NCBI RefSeq assembly: GCF_944380985.1
Contig: NZ_CALWJJ010000003.1
Span: forward strand, 1-64,000
Source: an uncultured Agathobaculum sp.
GTDB taxonomy: Bacteria > Bacillota > Clostridia > Oscillospirales > Butyricicoccaceae
DNA length: 64,000 bases
Direction of reading: 5' to 3'
The notes under the pieces were generated by a model, which did not search any database, had not been told where the DNA came from, and was given only the letters and a program-made list of their open reading frames with translations. Made by a program: the position numbers and the translations under genes. This document shows positions 1 to 8,314 of this stretch, piece after piece (position 1 is the stretch's first letter; each line of letters begins with the position of its first letter).

Positions 1-72
1 CGAACACAGTAGTTAAGCTCGTTTACGGTGACAATACTTGGCTGGAGACGGCCCGGAAAGATAACTCGATGC
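1..72 (+). rRNA. rrf: 5S ribosomal RNA, 3' part (cut by window edge)
   Basis: The first bases match the conserved 5S core (CGAACACAGTAGTTAAGCTC) and continue through the typical 3' half to about position 72. The 5' part lies outside the window. A strong terminator follows directly, so this is probably the end of an rRNA operon. Confidence 0.9.
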
Positions 73-78
73 GCACAC

Positions 79-110
79 AAAAAGCAGCAACTTTGGTTGC
101 TGCTTTTTGT
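79..110 (+). terminator. Rho-independent terminator after 5S rRNA
   Basis: A 10-bp stem AAAGCAGCAA/TTGCTGCTTT with a 6-base loop is followed by T-rich sequence. It ends the rRNA transcript just before the HAD gene. Confidence 0.85.
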
Positions 111-125
111 TATCGGGAGGAAGAT

Positions 126-773
126 ATGTTCGATTATGTTTTATTTGACCTCGACGGTACCCTGACCGATCCGCGTGAGGGTATCACCAAGTCGGTTCAG
201 TATGCGCTGCGAAAAATGGGTATTTGTGAATTTGACCTGACAAGCCTTGAGCACTTTATTGGACCGCCGCTCTTGGATGAGTTTATCCGTTGTTATAGCT
301 TTGATGAGGAGCAGGCTGTGCGTGCTGTGCAATATTATAGGGAGCGGTTTTCGGATGTTGGATGGCGGGAAAATATTTTGCTTGATGGTGTGCCCTCGCT
401 TTTACGGAGCCTTAAAAAGGTGGGTAAACGGATGGCGATTGCCTCATCTAAACCGGCAGTGTTCGTGGAGCGTATTCTGCGGCTGTTTGAAATTGAAATG
501 CTATTTGATGCGGTTTCTGGAGCAACGCTGGATGGAATTGTCAGCAGCAAAGCGCAGGTGGTCGCACGTGCTCTGGATATGCTTGATGTCACAGATGGAA
601 ATCGTGCGGTTTTAGTTGGCGATCGACTGCATGATGTTGAGGGTGCGCATGCAAATGGCGTGCGCTGCATTGGCGTGACCTTTGGATTTGGTGGACGGCA
701 GGAATTGCAAAATGCAGGCGCCGATAAAATCGTATCGACAATGCAGGAGCTGGAAACGGCACTACTTTTGTGA
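126..773 (+). CDS. HAD-superfamily phosphatase, phosphoglycolate phosphatase-like
   Basis: A 215-residue soluble hydrolase of the HAD-IA group. Motif I DLDGTLTD lies at the N-terminus with the nucleophile Asp and acid/base Asp. Motif II is the SSKP stretch near residue 110, and the motif III/IV region VGDRLHDVEGA lies near residue 178. A helical cap sits between motifs I and II. The start at 126 is chosen because GGGAGG lies 5 bases upstream; the frame stays open back to 69, but that stretch crosses the 5S end and the terminator. It stands alone between two terminators. The family removes phosphate from small phosphorylated metabolites; the substrate cannot be read from the sequence. Confidence 0.88.
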   Translation: MFDYVLFDLDGTLTDPREGITKSVQYALRKMGICEFDLTSLEHFIGPPLLDEFIRCYSFDEEQAVRAVQYYRERFSDVGWRENILLDGVPSLLRSLKKVGKRMAIASSKPAVFVERILRLFEIEMLFDAVSGATLDGIVSSKAQVVARALDMLDVTDGNRAVLVGDRLHDVEGAHANGVRCIGVTFGFGGRQELQNAGADKIVSTMQELETALLL

Positions 774-803
774 AAAGAACGGTTGGATTGCCGTTCTTTT
801 TGC
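773..803 (+). terminator. Rho-independent terminator after HAD gene
   Basis: Stem AAAAGAACGG/CCGTTCTTTT with an 8-base loop and a T run. It begins at the last base of the stop codon. Confidence 0.85.
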
Positions 804-1148
804 ATTTAATTGTAGTTTAGACCCAAAAACCTTGGTTTATAGTTGAACTGCTCAATCGTATATGGTGCATGCCTGGCTTTTTTGTCAAATGCGATGGCGG
901 AAAGCCCGTCTGCATGCCTTTACCGATGCAGGGAATTATGGTAGAATGAAAAAAACAACGCAGAGGATGTCAGAATCGTTTGGGTAACATGCCTGTTGTT
1001 ACTATGCTGTTAAAAAATATTTTGCATCCATATCCGGCGATGGCGCTTATCTGATGGATCGTCATACTAGTGTATGAGAAGTGCATGCGCGGTGAGCAGA
1101 CCGGAGAACCTGGCTTGTATTCTGTGGTGACAGAGATGGAGGGATAGC
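804..1148. other. Intergenic stretch, no supported gene
   Basis: About 345 bases with only short open stretches, none with a ribosome binding site. A GGAGGG just before 1149 belongs to the next gene. The stretch may hold decayed coding sequence and the promoter of the 1149-4679 operon, but no convincing -35/-10 pair was found. Confidence 0.5.
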
Positions 1149-1628
1149 ATGATAAAGTATAAACTGCCGGTGCTTGCAGTGCGGGATGTGGAAATTTCCA
1201 AACAGTTTTACCACGACTTGTTCGACCAGCAAGTCACAGCAGATTTTGGGCAGTGTGTTACTTTTTCAGGCGGTTTTGCCATTCAGCAGGGCTTTGATGC
1301 ACTGGTCGGTATTCCGAAATCGTCTGTTCTTTATCAGTCGAATAATATGCAGCTGTATTTTGAAGTGGAGGATTTTGACACATTTGCTGACAAATTGTAC
1401 GGTTTTCTTGATGTGGAGCTGGTGCATCCTCCCAAAACGTATGCCTGGCATCAGCGTGCCGTGTGTCTGTATGACCCAGACTGGCATATGATTGAGGTTG
1501 GCGAGTCGATGGCTGTCGTTGTCAAGCGGCTGCTGCGCGCAGGCAACACAGTGGAGCAGAGCGCACAGATGACACAGATGCCCATAAACTTTGTGGAGCA
1601 ATGCAAGAAAGGTATGGAGCAGATATGA
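1149..1628 (+). CDS. VOC (glyoxalase/bleomycin-resistance) fold protein
   Basis: A 159-residue protein whose N-terminus (LPVLAVRDVEISKQFYHDLF) is the classic first beta-alpha unit of a vicinal-oxygen-chelate module. The closing strand with a metal-ligand-like Glu appears at LYDPDWHMIEVGE near residue 118. The last 40 residues form an extra helical tail. VOC proteins include glyoxalases, dioxygenases and antibiotic-binding proteins, and the substrate is not predictable here. It starts at an ATG behind GGAGGG. It is first in a tight operon, and its stop overlaps the next start (ATGA at 1625). Confidence 0.8.
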   Translation: MIKYKLPVLAVRDVEISKQFYHDLFDQQVTADFGQCVTFSGGFAIQQGFDALVGIPKSSVLYQSNNMQLYFEVEDFDTFADKLYGFLDVELVHPPKTYAWHQRAVCLYDPDWHMIEVGESMAVVVKRLLRAGNTVEQSAQMTQMPINFVEQCKKGMEQI

Positions 1629-2347
1629 TTGGCTACCAACCGCATTATGTTGACTGCGGTGATGCCCGCATCGCCTGCTATGACATCGGCTGCGGCAGAC
1701 CGCTTGTGCTGTTGCACGGAAACGGAGAGGACAGCTCGTACTGGAGGGGGCAGATCCCGGAGTTTGCCCGGTTTTACCGTGTGATCGCGGTGGACAGCCG
1801 TGGGCACGGCGCGTCGGAAAGCGGTGAGCAGAGGCTGTCGTTTGCGTTGATGGCAGAGGATCTGAAAATGGTACTCGACGCGCGCGGTATAAAAAAGGCG
1901 CATGTGCTGGGCTTTTCAGACGGTGGCAATCTGGCGATCAAGTTTGCGTTGACCTATCCGGCCTATGTGGACAAGCTCATTCTAAATGGCGCTAATGTTG
2001 AGATGTTCGGCGGCATCAAGACGCGATTTCAGTTGCCGATTTATGCCGTATACGGTGCGCTTGCAGCTGTAGCGCGTTTTAGCAAAAAGGCCGCACGCCG
2101 GCGCGATGTGTTTGGATTAATGGTGCACCGGTACGGCGTGACGATCGACGATCTCGGACATCTGACTATGCCAACGCTGATCATCGTCGGCGAGCGCGAC
2201 ATGGTGTGTGACAGCCAGACAAGGGAGATGGCCGCGCATATTCCGCATTGCCAGGTCGAGGTATTTCGTGATGGCGATCATTTTGTCGCGGCCAAGCAGC
2301 CGTCTCGCTTTAATCGCACGGTAATCGAATTTTTATTGGGGAGATAG
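1625..2347 (+). CDS. Alpha/beta-fold hydrolase
   Basis: A 240-residue hydrolase. The oxyanion-hole region LLHGNGE lies near residue 34 and the nucleophile elbow GFSDGG, with the catalytic Ser, near residue 97. The acid Asp is probably in VGERDMV near residue 195 and the catalytic His in DGDHFVA near residue 223, so the full Ser-Asp-His triad is present. The start at 1625 overlaps the previous stop and has GGAG 5 bases upstream; the frame is open further upstream inside the VOC gene, but that has less support. It is likely translationally coupled. The family covers esterases, lipases and C-C hydrolases; the specificity is unknown. Confidence 0.88.
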   Translation: MIGYQPHYVDCGDARIACYDIGCGRPLVLLHGNGEDSSYWRGQIPEFARFYRVIAVDSRGHGASESGEQRLSFALMAEDLKMVLDARGIKKAHVLGFSDGGNLAIKFALTYPAYVDKLILNGANVEMFGGIKTRFQLPIYAVYGALAAVARFSKKAARRRDVFGLMVHRYGVTIDDLGHLTMPTLIIVGERDMVCDSQTREMAAHIPHCQVEVFRDGDHFVAAKQPSRFNRTVIEFLLGR

Positions 2348-2355
2348 AGTCAGTT

Positions 2356-3522
2356 ATGCAGTTTGTCAAGGCGGAAGAGTCCGCAGAAAGCAATATTTTT
2401 AATCGGTTGGATGAGCGCAAACACGCGCTGATGCAGAGCGGCATGGATGTGATTAATCTGTCGATCGGCACGCCGGATTTTGCGCCCGACCGGCATGTGA
2501 TGGAGGCGGTCAGCCGGGCGTCGCTCGACCCAAAGCAGTATCAATATTCGCTGCGCGAGACCCGCGCGCTGCTCGATGCAGTGCAGAGCTGGTACCAGCG
2601 GCGTTATGATGTTGCACTGGCAGACGATGAAATCATGGCGGTCAGCGGTTCACAGGAGGGCATTGCGCATGTGTGCTTTCCGTTTGCAGGGCAAAATGAC
2701 CTTATTCTTGTGCCCGACCCGGGTTATCCAATCTTTGCCTTTGGCCCGATGATGACCGGTGCGACCGTCGCACGTTACCCGCTGAAAGCTGAAAACAACT
2801 GGGTTTTGGATTTTGCGGACATTCCCGAGCATATTGCCGACCGTGCCAAGGCAATCGTCGTGTCCTATCCGAACAACCCGACGGCCGCGGTCGCTGACCG
2901 CGCGTTTTATGAGCGTCTGGTTCACTTTGCACACGAGCATCATATCATTGTCATCCACGATAACGCCTATTCTGACCTATTGCTAAACGGTGAGCAGGGG
3001 ATGTCGTTTTTGTCTGTTCCGGGTGCAAAAGAGGTAGGTATTGAGTTCAATTCGCTCTCTAAGACCTATAACTTGACCGGCATGCGCGCCTCATTTGCGC
3101 TCGGCAACCGTGAGCTGATCGGCAGGTTCCGCGCTTTCCGCTCGCAGATTGATTACGGCATGTTCTATCCGATTCAGGCTGGTGCGGTTGCGGCGCTCAC
3201 CGGCCCGCAGGATATTGTTTTGCGCAATCGCGCGGGCTATATGGCGCGGCGCGATGCACTGTGCGGCGGCCTGCGCCGCATTGGCTGGCAGGTGCCGGAC
3301 GCACAAGGCACAATGTTCGTCTGGGCGAAGATTCCCGAGCAGTTTACTTCATCGATTGATTTTGTGATCGAGCTGATGGAAAGGACAGGTGTGATCTGCG
3401 TGCCGGGCAGCTCGTTTGGTACACAGGGTGAGGGATATGTGCGTTTTGCGCTCGTTGTGCCGCCCGCGCGCATGGAGGAGGCTGTGCGGCGTATTGACGA
3501 GAGCGGCATGCTGAAAGGGTGA
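2356..3522 (+). CDS. Class I/II PLP-dependent aminotransferase (LL-diaminopimelate aminotransferase-like)
   Basis: A 388-residue fold-type I aminotransferase of normal family length. The PLP-binding Lys is in SLSKTYNLTGMR near residue 236. YPNNPTA near residue 175 carries the Asn that contacts the cofactor, and the substrate-carboxylate Arg is probably in GYVRFALV near the C-terminus. The overall pattern is close to the DapL/AspC-like group that Firmicutes use for amino acid transamination; the exact substrate is inference. It lies 8 bases after the hydrolase and 3 bases before the next VOC gene, so it is part of one transcript. Confidence 0.88.
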   Translation: MQFVKAEESAESNIFNRLDERKHALMQSGMDVINLSIGTPDFAPDRHVMEAVSRASLDPKQYQYSLRETRALLDAVQSWYQRRYDVALADDEIMAVSGSQEGIAHVCFPFAGQNDLILVPDPGYPIFAFGPMMTGATVARYPLKAENNWVLDFADIPEHIADRAKAIVVSYPNNPTAAVADRAFYERLVHFAHEHHIIVIHDNAYSDLLLNGEQGMSFLSVPGAKEVGIEFNSLSKTYNLTGMRASFALGNRELIGRFRAFRSQIDYGMFYPIQAGAVAALTGPQDIVLRNRAGYMARRDALCGGLRRIGWQVPDAQGTMFVWAKIPEQFTSSIDFVIELMERTGVICVPGSSFGTQGEGYVRFALVVPPARMEEAVRRIDESGMLKG

Positions 3523-3525
3523 TAC

Positions 3526-3915
3526 ATGGCGATGATGATTGAACATATGGCGTTGTACACGCTCGACATCGAGCGTCTGCGCGCGTTTTACGAAACGTAT
3601 TTTGACGGCACAGCAGGAAATCAGTATCATAATCCGAAAACCGGCCTGCAGACGTACTTCATTTCATTTGCAGATGGTGCGCGGCTTGAGCTGATGACCC
3701 GGCCCGCGCTTGGACAGAGCGCAGGTTCACAACCGCAGACGGGCTGGGCGCATCTGGCGTTCAAGGCTGGCACGCGCGAGAATGTAGACGCGCTGACCGA
3801 GCGCCTGCGTGCAGATGGATATAAAGTAACGAGCGGCCCGCGCACGACGGGCGATGGATATTATGAGAGCTGCGTGCTCGATCCGGACGGCAACACGGTC
3901 GAGATCACAGCGTAA
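3526..3915 (+). CDS. Glyoxalase/VOC family protein, lactoylglutathione lyase-like
   Basis: A 129-residue single VOC module. IEHMALYTLDIERLRAFYE is the N-terminal unit with the metal-ligand His, LELMTRP lies mid-protein, GWAHLAFKAG supplies the second His, and DPDGNTVEIT ends with the conserved Glu. The four ligand positions expected of a glyoxalase-I-like metal site are therefore visible. Several in-frame ATGs cluster at 3526, 3532 and 3535; the first is used here. It may detoxify 2-oxoaldehydes, but this is by family only. Confidence 0.83.
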   Translation: MAMMIEHMALYTLDIERLRAFYETYFDGTAGNQYHNPKTGLQTYFISFADGARLELMTRPALGQSAGSQPQTGWAHLAFKAGTRENVDALTERLRADGYKVTSGPRTTGDGYYESCVLDPDGNTVEITA

Positions 3916-3926
3916 AGGAGTAAAAT

Positions 3927-4679
3927 ATGAAGCTGATTTCGTGGAATGTAAACGGCCTGCGCGCCTGTGTGGGCAAAGGATTTTTTGATTTTCTCACTGC
4001 CGAGCAGCCGGATATGATGTGCTTACAGGAGACCAAGCTGCAGCCCGAGCAGGCGCCGGAGATAGAGGGCTATCACGAATACTGGAATTCGGCGGAGAAA
4101 AAGGGCTATTCCGGCGTGGCGCTCTTTTCCAAGTGTGAGCCGGAGTCGGTCACGCGCGGTATCGGCATAGACGAGCATGACCATGAGGGTCGTGTGATCA
4201 CCGCAGATTACGGCGCATTTTATCTGGTGACGGTCTATACTCCAAATTCGCAGGACGAACTGAAGCGTCTCGATTACCGCATGCGCTGGGAGGATGATTT
4301 TCGCGCCTATCTGCAAAAGCTGGATGCGGAAAAGCCGGTAATCGTATGTGGGGATATGAATGTTGCCCATCAGGAGATTGACCTGAAAAACCCCAAGACC
4401 AACCGGCGCAACGCCGGCTTTACCGATGAGGAACGCGGCAAGATGACAACACTGCTTGAGGCGGGCTTTACCGACACTTTCCGGCATTTCTATCCTGATA
4501 TGGAGGGTGCTTATTCCTGGTGGAGCTATCGCTTTAAAGCGCGTGAGAAGAATGCGGGGTGGCGTATCGACTATTTCCTTGTGTCTGACCGCTTGATTGA
4601 GCATGTCAAGCAAGCACGGATTTTAAGCGATGTGTATGGCTCGGATCATTGCCCGGTACTGATCGAGATCGATGCCTGA
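3927..4679 (+). CDS. xth: Exodeoxyribonuclease III
   Basis: A 250-residue Mg-dependent AP endonuclease/3'-5' exonuclease of base-excision repair, full length for the family. The N-terminal [10 protein letters not shown] holds the metal-site Asn, LQETKLQ the catalytic Glu (about residue 34), CGDMNVAH the Asp/Asn pair (about residue 143), and the C-terminal [10 protein letters not shown] the catalytic Asp-His. [10 protein letters not shown] is also typical. AAAGGAG lies upstream of the ATG. It is the last gene of the 1149-4679 operon and is followed by a strong terminator. Confidence 0.96.
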   Translation: MKLISWNVNGLRACVGKGFFDFLTAEQPDMMCLQETKLQPEQAPEIEGYHEYWNSAEKKGYSGVALFSKCEPESVTRGIGIDEHDHEGRVITADYGAFYLVTVYTPNSQDELKRLDYRMRWEDDFRAYLQKLDAEKPVIVCGDMNVAHQEIDLKNPKTNRRNAGFTDEERGKMTTLLEAGFTDTFRHFYPDMEGAYSWWSYRFKAREKNAGWRIDYFLVSDRLIEHVKQARILSDVYGSDHCPVLIEIDA

Positions 4680-4749
4680 TCCCATGGTGGGCGCATGTGA
4701 CACGTTTGTGGTGTATCACATCATAGCCTGATTGAGAAACCACCAACAG

Positions 4750-4796
4750 AAAAAGGCTTGGAGTCTCCGGCAGAAGCACTCCAAGCCTTTTTTAGG
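4750..4796. terminator. Bidirectional terminator between xth and the AEC transporter
   Basis: A long stem AAAAAGGCTTGGAGT/ACTCCAAGCCTTTTT with A and T runs on either side serves the convergent genes. Confidence 0.9.
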
Positions 4797-4802
4797 ACAC
4801 AT

Positions 4803-5744
4803 CTATCCGCCGAGTAGGCCGGCCAGCGCAATCAGCCCCGGGATGGTAACCGCAGACAGAATAGTTGAGACTGCGACAGCCCGTGTGGAGAATAAGTAGT
4901 CGGTGCCGTATACCTGGCCAAACATCGAGCAGGTCATGGCGACCGGCGCTGCGGCGCTGATCAGCATGGCATTGCGCAGCGTGCTGTTCAGTGGCAGCAA
5001 AAGAAAGAGGGCCATGGTGATTAGCGGCAGGATGACGAGACGCAGCGCGGTGACAAAATAGACCTGCCTATCTCGGAAGCAGGAGCGCAGATCGCACTGG
5101 GCGAGGAATGCGCCCAAAATAATCATGGCGACCGGCGTGTTGAGCGAGGCGAGATAAGAAACACAGGTCGCAGGGATCTGTGGCAGTTTAAGCGGCGTCA
5201 GGAAAAAAACAAGACCGATCGCAAGCGATACCGTGCCAGGATTGAGAACGGCGTTGCGGAGCTTTTGCGCGGGAGTGGTATCGTGGCAAAGCTGCGCTAC
5301 GCCATAGCTCCAAAGCAGCACATTGTTGACCGCAATAAACGCTGAGCCGAGAAACAGACCGTAGGAGCCATACAGTGCATCGAGCAGCGGCAACGCCATA
5401 AAGCCGCAGTTGATAAAAACGACACACAGGCGTTTGTCCGCGTAGTTTTGGTGCGGCCCGTTTGTGCGGAACAAAATATGGACTGCAAGGATCGACAGGC
5501 CCATGGCCAGCAGCGTGCAGCCTGCCGCAGCCAGCAGCGCTATGCCGAGTTTGGGATCAAACATGCGCTGAAAAGAATGGATAATCACGCATGGCGCGAC
5601 AATACGCGTTAATATAAGCGACATCTGGCTTGCGCCTTTATTATCAAGATATTTCAGCCGAAAGCACACATAACCGACCGCCATCAGTAGAAACATCACG
5701 ATGATCTGTGAGACAAGAATTTGAATATTTTCGAGCAAAGCCAA
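4803..5744 (-). CDS. AEC family (auxin efflux carrier-like) transporter
   Basis: A protein of about 313 residues, almost entirely hydrophobic, with 8-10 transmembrane helices split into two five-helix-like halves, typical of bacterial AEC carriers that export or exchange organic acids or amino acids. The sequence opens with a helix (ILVSQIIVMFLLMAVGYVCF), and helices continue to the C-terminal end. Every candidate start is TTG. The Shine-Dalgarno GGAGGGG lies at 5747-5753, inside the longest open frame, so the real start is TTG at 5744 or 5738 rather than the one at 5762. A sigma-A promoter lies upstream. The substrate is unknown. Confidence 0.85.
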   Translation of the reverse strand: MALLENIQILVSQIIVMFLLMAVGYVCFRLKYLDNKGASQMSLILTRIVAPCVIIHSFQRMFDPKLGIALLAAAGCTLLAMGLSILAVHILFRTNGPHQNYADKRLCVVFINCGFMALPLLDALYGSYGLFLGSAFIAVNNVLLWSYGVAQLCHDTTPAQKLRNAVLNPGTVSLAIGLVFFLTPLKLPQIPATCVSYLASLNTPVAMIILGAFLAQCDLRSCFRDRQVYFVTALRLVILPLITMALFLLLPLNSTLRNAMLISAAAPVAMTCSMFGQVYGTDYLFSTRAVAVSTILSAVTIPGLIALAGLLGG

Positions 5745-5769
5745 ATCCCCTCCAATTTCCAACTATCTA

Positions 5770-5799
5770 ATCATAGAGCAATTTGCTGCCGCCTGTCAA
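5770..5799 (-). promoter_or_regulatory. Sigma-A promoter for the AEC transporter
   Basis: Reading the minus strand: TTGACA (5799-5794), 18-base spacer, TATGAT (5775-5770). Confidence 0.7.
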
Positions 5800-5858
5800 T
5801 GAGGGTGACATGTTTTTTTACCGGCGCACATAGGATAGGGCGAAAGGGTGGATGGCCT

Positions 5859-6989
5859 GTGAAAAAAATGATCTGCGCTGTGTGGCTGAGCGGTATGCTG
5901 TTGATACAGGCAGCAGCATTGCCTGCAATGGGCGAGCTTTATGCAAAATCCGCCGCATTGTATGCTGCAAACGGGCAGGAATTGTTCAGTTATAACGCGG
6001 ACGAACCGCTGCAGCCAGCGTCTGTGACCAAGGTGATGACCATGCTGCTTGCCATGGAAGCGCTCGAGCGCGGCGAGGTAACGCTGGATACCATGATTAC
6101 CGGCAGTGAATACGCCTGTTCAATGGGCGGCACGCAGATTTGGCTGGAGCCGGGCGAGCAGCTGACGTTGGATGAAATGTTAAAGGCAATCGCGGTCGGC
6201 TCGGCGAATGACTGCGCGGTAGCTGTGGCGGAGCACCTGGCAGGTACAGAGGCAGCGTTTGTCGAGCGGATGAACCAGCGTGCAGTTGAACTGGGCTGCA
6301 CGAACACGACTTTTATCAATGCCAATGGTCTTGACGGCATGGGGGAAAAGACCATGACGACAGCGCATGATATTGCGTTGATTTCATGCGAGCTGCTAAA
6401 GCACCCCAAGATATTGGACTATACCGGCATCTGGATGGACAGCATTCGCGGCGGTACGTTTTCGCTTGCTAACACCAATAAGATGCTAAAAAGCTATCAG
6501 GGCCTGACCGGGCTGAAGACCGGCTATATTTCTGAAGCGGGCTACTGCATTTCGGCTAGCGCCGAGCGCGACGGACTGAGCCTAGTCGCCGTGGTGATGG
6601 CCGCGCCTACCAAGGAGAACCGCATGGCGGACGCAACTGCGCTGCTTAATTACGGGTTTGCAAATTTTACCTCTTACACGCCGCCGGCAGATCTTCTGAC
6701 ACCGGTGCCCGTCAAACTCGGCCGTACGGACGTGGTGCAGCCGGTCATGCAGGGCGGCACAAGTTTCATTGTGGAAAAGGAGATGGCTCAGCAGCTTGAG
6801 ACCCATCTGGAGTTGCCGGAGTCGATCTCGGCTCCTGTGCAGGCCGGACAGCAGCTCGGCAGCCTGACAGTGACCGGCGGGGGTCAAACGCTTTTGGAGG
6901 TGCCGCTGGTTGCGGCCGAGGCAGTCGAGGCGCTATCCGTGCCGGAATTGTTCCTCTCTCTGCTTGGCAGTCTATGCGGCGCAAAATAG
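5859..6989 (+). CDS. D-alanyl-D-alanine carboxypeptidase (penicillin-binding protein 5/DacF type)
   Basis: A 376-residue secreted serine D,D-carboxypeptidase (S11) that trims the terminal D-Ala from peptidoglycan stem peptides. A signal peptide spans about residues 1-22. SVTKVM is the SxxK motif with the acylated Ser near residue 54, SAND is the SxN motif near residue 113, and GLKTGY holds the KTG motif near residue 212. A C-terminal beta-rich PBP5 domain and a hydrophobic end follow. The GTG at 5859 is chosen because it begins MKKM plus a normal signal peptide and has GGGTGGA 6 bases upstream; the open frame from 5721 overlaps the divergent gene. dacF in B. subtilis is sporulation-linked; no sigma-F promoter is clear here. 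Confidence 0.92.
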   Translation: MKKMICAVWLSGMLLIQAAALPAMGELYAKSAALYAANGQELFSYNADEPLQPASVTKVMTMLLAMEALERGEVTLDTMITGSEYACSMGGTQIWLEPGEQLTLDEMLKAIAVGSANDCAVAVAEHLAGTEAAFVERMNQRAVELGCTNTTFINANGLDGMGEKTMTTAHDIALISCELLKHPKILDYTGIWMDSIRGGTFSLANTNKMLKSYQGLTGLKTGYISEAGYCISASAERDGLSLVAVVMAAPTKENRMADATALLNYGFANFTSYTPPADLLTPVPVKLGRTDVVQPVMQGGTSFIVEKEMAQQLETHLELPESISAPVQAGQQLGSLTVTGGGQTLLEVPLVAAEAVEALSVPELFLSLLGSLCGAK

Positions 6990-7124
6990 GCAGAGATGCA
7001 AACTGCTGCGCTAATTTTAGCTAAATTGGGTTAATTGGCTGCTCTTTTTTGCAAATTACGAACGATATGGGTATCTTAAATGCAAAATATACGGCGCAAT
7101 AGATGATAAAGTGACGAAAAAGTT

Positions 7125-7190
7125 TATAATTCAGGCTTGAGGTTTTGGGTAAGTTGTGTTAAACTGAATACAACCTCAAAGGTTGGGAGG
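7125..7190 (+). promoter_or_regulatory. Possible -10 box and 5' UTR hairpin ahead of the small P-loop gene
   Basis: TATAAT at 7125-7130 is followed by an inverted repeat, TTGAGGTT (7137-7144) and AACCTCAA (7172-7179), then the Shine-Dalgarno GGGAGG. No good -35 is present. If transcription starts near 7137, the hairpin would sit at the very 5' end of the mRNA. Confidence 0.4.
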
Positions 7191-7200
7191 ATAAAAAACT

Positions 7201-7611
7201 ATGGTAAAACTTATCATTGGCGGCACGGGTTCTGGTAAGACGAAGGAAATCGTCGATCAGGTCAACGCCGCAGTACAGGAAGAAAAGGGCAGTGTGGTCT
7301 GCATCTCACGCGGCAATAAGCTGACGTTCGATATTTCGCACGATGCGCGGCTGATTGACGCGACCGATTATCCCATCAAGGATTTTAATAGTCTGCTTGG
7401 CTTTGTATGCGGTATCCATGCGGGCAACTACGATATTTCCCGCGTATTCATCGACAGCCTGTATAAGATCGCGGGCGTCAACGACGTCCAGCAGGCAGAG
7501 GACTTCCTGAACGATCTGGAGAAGTTTTCCGAGCAGCATACTGTCAACTTTACCATCGCAGTCAGCGAGGACCCCAACGCTGTATCCGAGGGCATGAAGC
7601 GTTTTCTCTAA
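7201..7611 (+). CDS. Small P-loop protein of unknown function
   Basis: A 136-residue protein beginning with a perfect Walker A motif, GGTGSGKT (residues 7-14). A hydrophobic strand ending in Asp (SRVFIDSL, about residues 79-86) could serve as Walker B. No signal peptide or membrane segment is seen, and the rest is acidic and helical. The size is too small for a complete AAA+ or RecA domain with an oligomerisation region. Such proteins are sometimes labelled PilT-like on the strength of the P-loop alone, which is not justified here. GGGAGG lies ahead of the ATG. It is monocistronic, followed by a terminator, between a D,D-carboxypeptidase and the ATP synthase operon. Confidence 0.8.
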   Translation: MVKLIIGGTGSGKTKEIVDQVNAAVQEEKGSVVCISRGNKLTFDISHDARLIDATDYPIKDFNSLLGFVCGIHAGNYDISRVFIDSLYKIAGVNDVQQAEDFLNDLEKFSEQHTVNFTIAVSEDPNAVSEGMKRFL

Positions 7612-7702
7612 GGGCTACTTAGCGACGCCCGCCAGGCGGCGGATTGCGCGCTGATGTCCGCTGGGATCAGAGTACTGACGATGAAAAAATGGCCCAAGAG
7701 CG

Positions 7703-7741
7703 AAAAGAAAAAGCAGTGGATGATGCACTGCTTTTTCTTTA
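7703..7741 (+). terminator. Rho-independent terminator after the P-loop gene
   Basis: Stem AAGAAAAAGCAGTG/CACTGCTTTTTCTT with a 7-base loop. It lies about 90 bases after the stop codon and ahead of the atp promoter. Confidence 0.8.
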
Positions 7742-7812
7742 TGCGATTAATAAACTGTTTGCAGCCGTCCGTGGAGCGATCCGCCGGGCGGTTTTACTTT
7801 TATGTAAAAAAA

Positions 7813-7842
7813 TTGCGCGGTGCGGGAATGTTTTCATATAAA
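7813..7842 (+). promoter_or_regulatory. Sigma-A-type promoter of the atp operon
   Basis: TTGCGC (7813-7818), 18-base spacer, TATAAA (7837-7842), about 85 bases ahead of atpI. Confidence 0.55.
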
Positions 7843-7926
7843 AGGGATAAAAATAAGGGGCGTAACAGTGGCAATGGAAGGCCGAACAGGCAATGTATAT
7901 CAAGCTGAAGGGGAGTGGAGACAGCC

Positions 7927-8310
7927 ATGCATCAGCAGGAGCAGATCAATAGGGAATACCGGTGGATGCTGGGCGGTATGGCGGCGCTCACGGCCGTCTC
8001 GTTTGCCGTGCTCGTACTGGCGGGCTGCGCGCCGCTCAACACAGGTTTTAGCCTGCTGATCGGCCTTGCATACGCGCTTTTATGGTTTTGGATGGTCATA
8101 TGCAGCGCACAGAGAGCGGTGCGCCTGCCGCCCGGACTGGGGCGGTGGGTCGTCCGCCGCGGCTATCTGCTTCGATATGGACTGACCGGCATCGTAATTC
8201 TTGCGGCTATTCGTCTGCCCTGGGTGCAGCCGGTCGCGATGGTACTGCCGTTGTTTTTCCCCCGGTTGCTTCTTGTTTGGAACAGCGCCTTTCGTCGGAG
8301 GGGAGGGTAA
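7927..8310 (+). CDS. atpI: ATP synthase subunit I (AtpI-like)
   Basis: A 127-residue membrane protein with about four hydrophobic helices (around residues 15-35, 40-60, 80-100 and 101-117) and a basic C-terminus. Weak overall conservation is normal for AtpI, and the assignment rests on size, topology and position as first gene of the atp operon. AtpI assists assembly of the c ring in the membrane. The ATG at 7927 follows GGAG by 6 bases; a GTG at 7915 lies inside that ribosome-binding region. It is 4 bases from atpB. Confidence 0.75.
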   Translation: MHQQEQINREYRWMLGGMAALTAVSFAVLVLAGCAPLNTGFSLLIGLAYALLWFWMVICSAQRAVRLPPGLGRWVVRRGYLLRYGLTGIVILAAIRLPWVQPVAMVLPLFFPRLLLVWNSAFRRRGG

Positions 8311-8314
8311 TATT

